DNA of 15,660 bases, taken from an archaeon. Lineage in GTDB: Archaea > Thermoproteota > Nitrososphaeria > Nitrososphaerales > CADDZS01. The position numbers were made by a program, and so were the translations under genes. Position 1 is the first letter of the stretch; the number at the start of each line of letters is the position of its first letter. The notes beneath the pieces are model-generated. The model was given only the letters and a program-made list of their open reading frames with translations, ran no database searches and was not told the origin of the DNA. Positions 7,669-14,671 of the stretch are shown here, piece after piece. The stretch spans positions 3,343 to 19,002 of the forward strand of contig JAKAPU010000033.1 in assembly GCA_021806865.1 (NCBI GenBank), read 5' to 3'.

Positions 7669-8525
7669 ATCACCTTCACATCGAATAAATCTCTAATTCC
7701 GATCCCTATCAGGTTGAACGACAATACAAGTAATGTCAGAGCCAAGCTAGGGAATATCGAAATCCACCAATATGTTGCCAAATACGGTAATCCTTCTGCG
7801 ACCATTACTCCAAGGTCGGGAGTCGGAGGCTGAGCGCCTATGCCAAGAAAACCCATGGCTGACTCGATTAATATGATCACACCTAAATCAATCATCATCT
7901 TTGCCGTCAATGTAGAAGTTGCGTTCGGTAGGATTTCTCGAAACATTATGCGTAAAGATCCTGCTCCCTGGGCCTTCGCTGATTGAATATACGGCTGCGT
8001 CTTCAGTGATTTCGTGACGGTGTACATGAGTCTCGCATACCAGTTCCACCATAAACTGATTAGAGCTATGATGACATCTTGAAGACTGGGCCCGAGAATT
8101 GCTGCTATCACTAGGGCAAAAATCAGTGCCGGAAGTGCTAGGAATATTTCAGTAACGCGTTGAATTACTGATTCCATCCATCCACCATAATATCCTGCGA
8201 TCAATCCTAGCACGATACCTATGGGAACGCTTGCAATCAGCACAACCGTTGCTACAAACAGCGAGATCCTGAAACCAAAGATTACTTGAGTGAAAACATC
8301 CTTTCCAACGTTGTCAGTTCCGAACAAGTGTGTGGCAGAAGGAGGAAGAAATTCAGAGCTGAAATTGGTGTAAGGCCCAACTTGAGAAGCATAGGGAGTT
8401 AGGTGAGGTGCGAAGACTGCCACTATAATAATCGCCCCCAATATGCACAACCCAACAATAGTCAATGGATCGTAAGTCAGACGATATAGCTGGTTCATGA
8501 GCTCGGACGTCCTTGTGGAATTCAA
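7665..8525 (-). CDS. dppC: Dipeptide/oligopeptide ABC permease (DppC/OppC)
   Basis: A 286-residue inner permease subunit. Residues 21-41 form the first membrane helix, ending in the usual FAPHLTPY. HLFGTDNVGKDVFTQVIFG (66-84) is the family's GTD-xGRD motif. Several more hydrophobic helices follow. The EAA-type coupling loop that contacts the ATPases is YIQSAKAQGAGSLRIMFREI around 179-198, followed by LPN. GFLGIGAQPPTPDLG (225-239) and the C-terminal NLIGIGIRDLFD are also typical. The longest frame starts at a TTG 10 bases after the DppB stop. An ATG nine codons further in (8498) is an equally reasonable start and gives a 277-residue protein with the family's N-terminal pattern intact. Confidence 0.92.
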   Translation of the reverse strand: MNSTRTSELMNQLYRLTYDPLTIVGLCILGAIIIVAVFAPHLTPYASQVGPYTNFSSEFLPPSATHLFGTDNVGKDVFTQVIFGFRISLFVATVVLIASVPIGIVLGLIAGYYGGWMESVIQRVTEIFLALPALIFALVIAAILGPSLQDVIIALISLWWNWYARLMYTVTKSLKTQPYIQSAKAQGAGSLRIMFREILPNATSTLTAKMMIDLGVIILIESAMGFLGIGAQPPTPDLGVMVAEGLPYLATYWWISIFPSLALTLLVLSFNLIGIGIRDLFDVKVI

Positions 8526-8535
8526 ACGGGGGAAC

Positions 8536-9552
8536 TCACTCCTTGGACCCGAGTCTTATTCTTGGATCGATATAGCCCAAGGAAATGTCAACAAGAAAAT
8601 TCACTACTATGTAGAACAGCCCCACGACCAAAACAGTGGCAACTATTGCGTTGAAGTCTTTGCTTAACATTGCATTCACTGCGTATTGCGAAAGACCACC
8701 CCACGTGAATACAATCTCGACGAGAAACGCATAGGCTATTAATGAAGCATACAGAAGACCAAGAATAGTCAGAACGGGAATTAACGCTGACCGAAGCGCG
8801 TACTTGAAATCTCGGTCTCGCGCTGGCGCGCCAAAAGCGATTAACGCTGAATAATAGTCTTCGCTCGTTTCATCTAAAGTCCCTGCGTACGTAAGTTGAG
8901 CAATTTGTCCTATTCCAGGGAGCGACAGGGCCACTTCAGGCAAGATAAGATGTCTTACAGAGCTGACAAAGTCGGGCCAGTTTCCCGTAAGAATGCTATC
9001 TACAACGTACATGCCGGTGATTCTGACTGGTGGAGTGCCGCTTATCTGAGTTGCAACTGGCAGAACATTCAGGTAATAGCCGAATATCAACTGAAGCATT
9101 ATTCCCGTCGCAAATGGTGGTATTGCAATGCCAAGAATCCAAAGCAACCTTATAGTTGCCGAAGAAGCCTTTCCACGATGAGTAGCGGCTATAACGCCTA
9201 ATGGAATTCCGATTGCGGCTGTAAGAAGAATGGAAATTGTGATTAGTTCGAAAGTCGAGGGAAAGTAATACTCTACGTCAAGGAGTACATTTCTATGTGT
9301 TATAATGGAAGTACCCCACTGACCACGAAAGAAATTGTACAAATACAAAAAATACTGTTCGTATAGAGGTTTGTCCAAGCCTAATGCATGATCGTACTGC
9401 GCGACTTGTTGCTGCGTAGCATAAGGCCCCAGTGCGAGTCTTCCTGGATCAGCTGGAAGTATTCTGGATAGATAGAATATTACTACGGAAAGACCCAGTA
9501 GTGTAACGAGTGCAAGCAAAATTCTGCGAACTACAAATTCCCAGAAACGCAA
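8536..9552 (-). CDS. dppB: Dipeptide/oligopeptide ABC permease (DppB/OppB)
   Basis: A 338-residue permease and the first gene of the minus-strand array. It opens with the family pattern of basic residues, a helix at about 8-28 and the LPADPGRLALG motif (32-42). LGLDKPLYEQY (58-68) and GTSI (80-83) follow. The coupling loop is EDYYSALIAFGAPARDRDF (231-249) before KYALRSALIPVLT, and the end is the characteristic GYIDPRIRLG. The start is TTG with no clear Shine-Dalgarno, but a TATA-like box lies about 31 bases upstream, which fits a nearly leaderless transcript. It forms the membrane channel with DppC. The binding protein gene is divergent, 150 bases away from start to start. Confidence 0.92.
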   Translation of the reverse strand: MRFWEFVVRRILLALVTLLGLSVVIFYLSRILPADPGRLALGPYATQQQVAQYDHALGLDKPLYEQYFLYLYNFFRGQWGTSIITHRNVLLDVEYYFPSTFELITISILLTAAIGIPLGVIAATHRGKASSATIRLLWILGIAIPPFATGIMLQLIFGYYLNVLPVATQISGTPPVRITGMYVVDSILTGNWPDFVSSVRHLILPEVALSLPGIGQIAQLTYAGTLDETSEDYYSALIAFGAPARDRDFKYALRSALIPVLTILGLLYASLIAYAFLVEIVFTWGGLSQYAVNAMLSKDFNAIVATVLVVGLFYIVVNFLVDISLGYIDPRIRLGSKE

Positions 9553-9577
9553 TTCTGTCCTAGTATCGAGTTTGTGG

Positions 9578-9588
9578 TTATTTAAAAG
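9578..9588 (-). promoter_or_regulatory. TATA-like box of the transporter operon
   Basis: On the minus strand this reads CTTTTAAATAA, centred about 31 bases before the TTG start of dppB. Transcription would begin only a few bases ahead of the start codon. It would drive the array from dppB at least to dppF, and perhaps on to the HyuA-like gene. Confidence 0.5.
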
Positions 9589-9669
9589 ATGCCAGACTTA
9601 TTAGAAGATATGGCCATGGTTGTAGCACTCCATATTCCAGCGTGGTTTTTTTAACTTCATCGAGCAAAG

Positions 9670-9675
9670 TATATA
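9670..9675 (+). promoter_or_regulatory. TATA-like box of the substrate-binding protein gene
   Basis: TATATA centred near 9672 would place the transcript start near 9699, just ahead of the ATG at 9703 but past the upstream ATG at 9688. A T-rich element at 9646-9654 could instead serve the 9688 start. I favour the TATATA element, and with it the ATG at 9703. Confidence 0.45.
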
Positions 9676-9702
9676 GTCGCCAAAAATATGCATGTTGATA
9701 TC

Positions 9703-11433
9703 ATGAGTGCAAGAAATGCAATTTCTCGAAGTATACTTCTCGCAATTGTAGTCGTCATAGTAATAATCATCGCAGCGGCTGGCTATGTCGCCCTAACTGC
9801 AACTACGTCTTCTGTTAGTTCGTCGACCTCCACATCGTCCGCCACTACTTCACCGTCGACAACGACATCTACGAGTTCGACATCTAGCTCTTCTAGCACG
9901 GCCACGACCTCTTTCACCAACCAATCGACGCCACCGCTGAACATCCAAGTCAGCCAAGATTTCGGAGCGTTGGATCCTGCAGTTGGTAACACTTACACTC
10001 AGGTGCTTTACGAATACAACGTCTACGACAACCTCGTAACGCAATCTCCTAATGCGACGGTATTGCCTCATGTGGCGAAAAATTGGACCGTGTCACCGAA
10101 TGGAACCACCTACATATTTACGCTCAATCAAGGAATCCATTTCCACAATGGAGACGTTCTGAATGCGAGCGATGTGGCGTTTTCAATGGAGCGAGCATTG
10201 GCGCTTGGACAAGGTTTTTCATTCATTTGGTATGGAATTTTAAACTCTTCAGGAATCAAAGTTCTTAATTCCACTGCAATCGAGTTCCAGACAGAAACTG
10301 TCTTCTCTCCATTCGTTGGTACACTATCGCTACTCTTCATAGTTGACCAGCAGGCAGTGATGCAACATCTTGCAAACACATCTTCAAGTAATCCGATGGG
10401 CGATTGGGGAACAGCTTGGCTGAATAGTCATGACGCTGGATCAGGGCCATACACGCTTGCCAATTACCAGCCAGGAGTCTCACTGACTCTCCAAAGATTT
10501 GACAACTACTGGATGGGGTGGTCAAACAACCCTCGACCATACAACACGGTCACATATACGCTAGTAACTTCTGATGCTACGGTACTCTCTCTAGCAAAAT
10601 CCAACCAATTGAATTGGGTCAGCACATATCTTCAATATCCAACTTATCTTGCATTACAGAAGATGGGTTGGCAGTTCAATACTTACAACAGCTCAACATT
10701 CTACACGATAAAGATGAACACTGCAAAGGCTCCGCTCAATAGCCTTGACTTTAGAAAAGCAGTTTCTTACGCCTTCAACTACACTTCTCTTCAGTACATA
10801 TTCCCAGGATCTACACAGCTTGCCGGGCCTGTCCCGCAGGGCTATCTCGATCACAACCCCAATGTCACTATGTATTCTCAAAACATAGCGCTGGCAAAAC
10901 AACTCCTCTCCGAATCAGGAGTCAATCCTTCGAATACTTCGCTCACAATCGTATATGTCGCTGGAAATATCCAAGAACAGCAGCTGGCAGAGGAGTTCCA
11001 GAAGGACATGGCATTGATCGGACTACAAGTGAAAATTCAGCCACAAACTTTCCTGACCATCACTCAGTTAGCGACCAACAAAACCACTACTCCAGACTTC
11101 TCAATCATCGAATTCATTCCATTCTATCCTGATGCAGATTCTCTTCTCTTCTCGGTGTACGACACCGCTTCACATGGTTCTTGGATATCTATGGAATGGT
11201 TCAGCAACTCTACGGTTGATAACCTGCTGAGCCAGGAGAGAGCTACATTCAACCAAACGTTGAGACAACAGATATTCTACCAGCTACAACAAGACATCGT
11301 AAGCCAAGCACCAGACTTATTCCTCGCAATTGCTCCGTACTATGTTGCACTTTCACCACAAGTAGGTGGCTACACGTTTTCGTTAGCACCGAGCTTCGAG
11401 TACGGTCTCTACACTGTCTACTATAAGGGATAA
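9703..11433 (+). CDS. dppA: ABC substrate-binding protein, family 5 (DppA/OppA-like)
   Basis: A 576-residue extracytoplasmic binding protein that should supply the divergent DppBCDF importer. It has a short basic start with ARNAISRS, one hydrophobic helix (11-31), a Ser/Thr-only linker of about 40 residues (32-75), then a family-5 solute-binding domain (about 78-576). The domain shows QDFGALDPAVGN, the YEYNVYDNLV segment and FTLNQGIHFHNGDVLNASDV, which are typical of DppA/OppA. Many N-x-S/T sites fit archaeal surface glycosylation. There is no lipobox Cys. The positively charged residue plus AIS before the helix resembles class III (pilin-like) signals known on some archaeal sugar-binding proteins, but an uncleaved anchor is possible. 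An ATG at 9688 would add five residues. The gene ends at a hairpin and T-tract. Ligand unknown, and glycine-rich or cyclic peptides are only guesses. Confidence 0.9.
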   Translation: MSARNAISRSILLAIVVVIVIIIAAAGYVALTATTSSVSSSTSTSSATTSPSTTTSTSSTSSSSSTATTSFTNQSTPPLNIQVSQDFGALDPAVGNTYTQVLYEYNVYDNLVTQSPNATVLPHVAKNWTVSPNGTTYIFTLNQGIHFHNGDVLNASDVAFSMERALALGQGFSFIWYGILNSSGIKVLNSTAIEFQTETVFSPFVGTLSLLFIVDQQAVMQHLANTSSSNPMGDWGTAWLNSHDAGSGPYTLANYQPGVSLTLQRFDNYWMGWSNNPRPYNTVTYTLVTSDATVLSLAKSNQLNWVSTYLQYPTYLALQKMGWQFNTYNSSTFYTIKMNTAKAPLNSLDFRKAVSYAFNYTSLQYIFPGSTQLAGPVPQGYLDHNPNVTMYSQNIALAKQLLSESGVNPSNTSLTIVYVAGNIQEQQLAEEFQKDMALIGLQVKIQPQTFLTITQLATNKTTTPDFSIIEFIPFYPDADSLLFSVYDTASHGSWISMEWFSNSTVDNLLSQERATFNQTLRQQIFYQLQQDIVSQAPDLFLAIAPYYVALSPQVGGYTFSLAPSFEYGLYTVYYKG

Positions 11434-11474
11434 CTTGGGTCGCGTCTCATCCAGACATCGGATTCAAAATTTGA

Positions 11475-11530
11475 CTCTTGCACGACGCGTTTTACTATTC
11501 GTGCAAGAGCCTCGTACTTTTTTTGTTTTT
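11475..11530 (+). terminator. Hairpin plus T-tract terminator
   Basis: CTCTTGCACGA (11475-11485) and TCGTGCAAGAG (11499-11509) form a perfect 11-bp stem around a 13-base loop, 42 bases after the stop of the binding-protein gene. A run of T residues with one interruption follows (about 11518-11530). T-tracts alone can end transcription in archaea. The long perfect stem adds support for termination or RNA 3'-end protection. Confidence 0.7.
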
Positions 11531-11592
11531 GTTGCCATCAGCAATCGCCGAACTATGTTTAGGCGGTGCTTGGAGATTTTGTACTGTAGCAC

Positions 11593-11600
11593 TTTAATAT
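11593..11600 (+). promoter_or_regulatory. TATA-like box of the creatininase-like gene
   Basis: TTTAATAT is centred about 28 bases before the TTG at 11625, so the transcript would begin at or next to that codon. This spacing is the main reason for choosing TTG over the ATG eight codons downstream (11649). Confidence 0.5.
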
Positions 11601-11624
11601 GGCTCCCGACAGTCCTAGCACATC

Positions 11625-12380
11625 TTGAAATCGCTATTATTGGAAGAGATGAGTTGGAAAGACGTTCAACAATCACTTAGGAAGAGCAAGGTCATACTTG
11701 TTCCGACCGGCTCAATTGAGCAACACGGACCTCACCTTCCATTGAATACAGATGTTGTAGCCCCGTACGAAGTCTCTCTACTTGTTGCAAGGAAGCTGGG
11801 CGCGCTCGTTGCACCTCCAATTCGCCCAGGGGTCTCGGAACATCATCTTCCCTTCCCTGGAACAATTACGTTAACTGCAAGAACTTTCATGGAGATTGTG
11901 AAAGACTATGCTCGCTCGCTCAACTCGCACGGATTCGACCCGCTAGTGTTCATCAACGGCCATGGAGGAAACTCGGGCGCTCTGTCTATTGCAACGGCCG
12001 AATTGCGCAAAGAATTATCTCCATGCAAAGTGATCTCATTCAGCTGGTGGGAGTTCATTCCAAAAGAGTTAGGACACGCAATGGATTTTGAGGAAGGTTT
12101 CCACGCAAACAGGCAAGAGACCTCTTGGATGCTTCATCTGAGACCCAAAAACGTCAAAATGCACGAAGCTAAGAAGGAATTGCCAAGAGCCTCACGTACA
12201 ATGCAGCTTTCGGAGAGTTTCTATGTCAGTAGTTTCAGAACATTCAAGGACGTGACAAAATCAGGAGTCTTGGGGAATCCCACCAAGGCAGATGCAGGTG
12301 AAGGCAAAAGGTTGGTCGAAGCTGCAGCCAATAACATTTCACGAGCTATAAGAGAAGTAGTGGCCCGCCCAGCTTACTAG
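11625..12380 (+). CDS. Creatininase-family amidohydrolase
   Basis: A 251-residue member of the creatininase family, which are metal-dependent cyclic amide or peptide-amide hydrolases including creatininase, MftE and the archaeal deformylase ArfB. Motifs: TGSIEQHGPHLPLNTD (28-43) with metal ligands E32, H34 and D43; GVSEHHLPFPGT (69-80); INGHGGNSG (110-118) with H113; the late HANRQETS (160-167) where the family usually has HAGExETS; and GVLGNPTKADAGEGKRL near the end. The length is normal and there is no signal peptide. The TTG start is supported by promoter spacing and by the usual LLxxMSW start pattern. The gene converges on DUF917 copy 2, with 39 bases between them. Substrate cannot be read from sequence. 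A role in opening or trimming an imported cyclic or modified amide is inferred from the neighbours. A flavin-biosynthesis or peptide-maturation role is the alternative. Confidence 0.88.
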   Translation: MKSLLLEEMSWKDVQQSLRKSKVILVPTGSIEQHGPHLPLNTDVVAPYEVSLLVARKLGALVAPPIRPGVSEHHLPFPGTITLTARTFMEIVKDYARSLNSHGFDPLVFINGHGGNSGALSIATAELRKELSPCKVISFSWWEFIPKELGHAMDFEEGFHANRQETSWMLHLRPKNVKMHEAKKELPRASRTMQLSESFYVSSFRTFKDVTKSGVLGNPTKADAGEGKRLVEAAANNISRAIREVVARPAY

Positions 12381-12419
12381 GCGGCAAAGAATTATCAACC
12401 ACCAAGCTCGGTTGTTCAA

Positions 12420-13550
12420 TCAGAGCTTCTCAACCGGTTTGTAATCGGTGTAAAACCCGAAAGCCTTCGGCCCAAGTACCGCTAGTCCAACTTCGCTTCT
12501 CCATCTCTTGTCGCAAGGAATTCCAAATATGTAGAGGTCGCGATCCTTTGGAACAGGATCCCAATTCCAAACTCCCATACGCAGCTTTGGATCAAAAATT
12601 GAGATTATGTCTGGCGAGGTAGCGGAAAATTTCTCGTCGAACCATGAGATGTGATTCTCGTTCTTGAACCAAACTTTGAAACTGTGTCCTTTGTAATCAC
12701 CCGTGCCTTTGAAAAGGTAAGCTCCGATAAGATGACCCCGCTTTGGCTCTTTCTGGACCTTAATGTTCCTTCCAACGAAAAGGAGTCTAGCGTTGGTTGA
12801 ATCAACAATGCTCTTTACCATTTTATCAGAGGTGTCAGAATTACTCACTTTCTCTCCCAAGTCGATGCATTTGGTTGCCGTGTTTCTAATTACGGACCTC
12901 TTAGCTGTCCTTCCATCAATTGCTATTGCAAGTCCCACCCCGCCGCCTGCGGAAATGGAAAAGGACCTTGCGATGTCTTCCAAGCGTCGAAGGTTCTTTG
13001 TTCGTTCAAGAAGCAAGACATCTCCAAAGTGCGAGGTCGAAGCTCCTGCGATTATCTTTGAATGATTGATGTAGAGTTTCGACATTGTCATCTCGGGAAC
13101 AGCTCTTCCAACTGTGTCACCATCTATCATTGGCTTTCCCCAAATGGTTGCAATTTTCAACACGCTCATCATACCACCTGGCCCGAGTTCCGTCGAGAGG
13201 AAGGCATTCGCGTTCTTGCGCAGGTATTTTGACAGTTCTTTAACAGCTGAGGGTGCCCATTGTTCTAGTGGCCACTTCTTCCACTTGGTTGGAATTGCTG
13301 TGCCGTAAACTCTTTGGAATCGCGATTCCTCCTCTAGATCTATTCCTCCACCAACGTCTCCTGGAGAGAATACGATATCTGTCTTTTTGAGTTCCTCAGG
13401 GTCTACAAGCTTAGGAGTTCGTTTTAGAGAGAATATTTCACGCGCAAGCTTCATCGCATTCGAAGGAGAACCCCCTCCACCGGTGGAGAGGATTGAAGAG
13501 CCAATCACCAGGTGTTGAAGTTGTCGCAGTTCGAGCTTGCTGACTTTCAT
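12420..13550 (-). CDS. DUF917 family protein (S-Me-THD type), copy 2
   Basis: A 376-residue DUF917 paralogue only distantly similar to the copy at 4187-5263. Shared landmarks: the glycine-rich LSTGGGGSPS (21-30), ELGPGG (121-126, matching IEQGG in copy 1), MIDGDTVGRAVPE (141-153, matching LCDCDAMGRAFPE) and the matching C-terminal FGFYTDYKPVEKL. It has insertions relative to copy 1, notably a Trp/Lys-rich stretch at 88-100 and a longer loop near 240-270. The ATG start has no clear Shine-Dalgarno, and an inverted repeat covering a TATA-like stretch begins 10 bases upstream. It converges on the creatininase-like gene and is 344 bases from the TFB gene upstream. The divergence from copy 1 suggests a different substrate, or a partner subunit, rather than a recent duplication. 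Confidence 0.83.
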   Translation of the reverse strand: MKVSKLELRQLQHLVIGSSILSTGGGGSPSNAMKLAREIFSLKRTPKLVDPEELKKTDIVFSPGDVGGGIDLEEESRFQRVYGTAIPTKWKKWPLEQWAPSAVKELSKYLRKNANAFLSTELGPGGMMSVLKIATIWGKPMIDGDTVGRAVPEMTMSKLYINHSKIIAGASTSHFGDVLLLERTKNLRRLEDIARSFSISAGGGVGLAIAIDGRTAKRSVIRNTATKCIDLGEKVSNSDTSDKMVKSIVDSTNARLLFVGRNIKVQKEPKRGHLIGAYLFKGTGDYKGHSFKVWFKNENHISWFDEKFSATSPDIISIFDPKLRMGVWNWDPVPKDRDLYIFGIPCDKRWRSEVGLAVLGPKAFGFYTDYKPVEKL

Positions 13551-13894
13551 GATTTCAGCAATTCCGAAATTGCGGAATTAAGTGTTTTGAAAAGTTTCGT
13601 TCACTTTGAACATCCAAGAGGTAGCATATTTCTGGCCGCGGGGTATAACGCAGCTAATGTTGTGTTGAAGGATCTAAGAGAGATCCTAGTTCTAGGTTTA
13701 CTGGCACTGTTGAGAATTCCGCTTGAGGGTGCAAACTGGCGGATTTGCATTGACACGAAAGCAGAGAGTGAACGAACGTAGAAGTGCCCTAATGCATAAG
13801 GGGAACACTTTGCATGGAACACAAAGATTTGGACCGAAGAAACGAAAGAGAATCCAAAGTCCTAAGAACTCGAAGTGCAATCGACAGACAAGAG
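13551..13894. other. Intergenic region before DUF917 copy 2
   Basis: No gene is supported in these 344 bases. Small frames on both strands overlap one another and the neighbouring genes and show no motif. The segment holds an inverted repeat at 13560-13579, a GTTCA-CTT-TGAAC palindrome at 13599-13611, and a hairpin GGATCT/AGATCC (13670-13675 and 13681-13686) overlapping the small palindrome CCTAGTTCTAGG (13685-13696). The density of short palindromes suggests regulatory or structured DNA, or a small RNA, but nothing can be named. Confidence 0.5.
13560..13579 (-). promoter_or_regulatory. Operator-like inverted repeat at the DUF917 copy 2 promoter
   Basis: AATTCCG (13560-13566) and CGGAATT (13573-13579) are exact inverted arms around a 6-base spacer, ending 10 bases before the ATG at 13550. 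On the coding strand the outer arm overlaps TTAATT, which sits about 30 bases before the ATG and could act as the TATA box. A protein bound here would cover the transcription start. An RNA hairpin is less likely if the mRNA is leaderless. Confidence 0.45.
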
Positions 13895-14623
13895 TTAATG
13901 ATCGAGTAGCAACTGGAAGATATCCTCGGAACGAAGCTCCTTCACAACTTGCATGACAGAATCTTTGCTGATTCCAACGGTTTTGATTATTCTATTCATT
14001 GTTAGATTCTCGGCCTCAACTACTGAGACAAGATAAACAATGCCACACGCAAGTGAAATGGGGTTTCTGCTCTTCGGAGAGAGTCGGTCTGCAAGCTTCG
14101 CATATACTTCAATTGAGCGCCTCTTGGTACTTTCGCTTATGCTTAAATTATTGCATAGTCCTGATATGATCTTTCGGGTATCTCCAACAGGACTCTTCTC
14201 TTCCAGCTCGAGCATGAGATGCCTGTATTCTCTAAGAACATCTCTTGTAGAGACTGACTCAATTGAGCTCACTTCTTGAATAGTTCGCGGCACATCCATT
14301 ATCTTGCACGCAGCATAGACAACAGCAGCATTGAACACCCTTGTGTTCCTCTTTTTGATCTGATTTCTGCTTGCTTTCGAAAGCAGATTCGTAGCCTTGA
14401 CTGTGATGTTCGGTGGAAGGTTTAGCTTCTCCGTGATTCTTCGTATACCGGAGCTTTCCTTTGTAGATCGAGCCTCGCCTTCAACAGTTCCAGGCCCTTG
14501 AGATACCGCTTCAATAATGACTTGAGCGCAATTCGGACATATCGCCTCGCCAGTTTCGAAGTTGATAATCCCGCTGACTTTGCAGCGAGGGCAAATCACC
14601 TTCATCCAGTCAAACAATATCAA
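13895..14623 (-). CDS. TFB/TFIIB-like transcription factor, short form lacking B-reader
   Basis: A 242-residue archaeal general-transcription-factor-B homologue. It has an N-terminal zinc ribbon with C11, C14, C29 and C32 (C-x2-C-x14-C-x2-C) and two cyclin-like repeats. The first is at about 60-140, with VVYAACKIMDVPRTIQEVSS. The second is at about 150-236, ending in the DNA-contacting helix region VGISKDSVMQVVKEL. Canonical TFBs are near 300 residues and keep a B-reader and B-linker between the ribbon and the first cyclin repeat. Here only about 38 residues separate C32 from the first-repeat NLP, roughly 50 fewer than usual, and no reader-like Arg-rich segment is seen. The start is either TTG (14623) or ATG (14605), which gives 236 residues beginning MKVICPRC. 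It is divergent from the ParB-like gene and shares its upstream palindrome. It may be a specialised TFB with altered or regulatory activity. Confidence 0.85.
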   Translation of the reverse strand: MILFDWMKVICPRCKVSGIINFETGEAICPNCAQVIIEAVSQGPGTVEGEARSTKESSGIRRITEKLNLPPNITVKATNLLSKASRNQIKKRNTRVFNAAVVYAACKIMDVPRTIQEVSSIESVSTRDVLREYRHLMLELEEKSPVGDTRKIISGLCNNLSISESTKRRSIEVYAKLADRLSPKSRNPISLACGIVYLVSVVEAENLTMNRIIKTVGISKDSVMQVVKELRSEDIFQLLLDH

Positions 14624-14652
14624 GCACGATCTGTCAAATTGAGACTTCGACG

Positions 14653-14667
14653 GTTCACCTGGTGAAC
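14653..14667. promoter_or_regulatory. parS-like palindrome in the tfb-parB gap
   Basis: GTTCACCTGGTGAAC is an exact palindrome of 7-bp arms around one base, in the 84-base gap between a TFB-like gene and a ParB-like gene. Its GTT...CAC...GTG...AAC layout resembles bacterial parS sites (core TGTTTCACGTGAAACA, known from Bacillus). It ends six bases before the TATA-like box, so a bound protein could also control transcription. A binding site for the adjacent ParB-like protein or for another regulator is plausible but unproven. Confidence 0.5.
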
Positions 14668-14671
14668 TCCA

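Larger units (their letters stand above)
11434..11624. other. Intergenic gap with terminator and promoter
   Basis: The 191 bases between the binding-protein gene and the creatininase-like gene contain a perfect hairpin with T-tract (11475-11530) and a TATA-like box at 11593-11600. No open frame here looks like a gene. The two plus-strand genes are therefore probably separate transcription units. Confidence 0.6.

Noticed and set aside
13512..13956. Small frames on both strands between DUF917 copy 2 and the TFB gene
   Set aside because: They overlap the flanking genes and each other, and no motif or start signal supports any of them.
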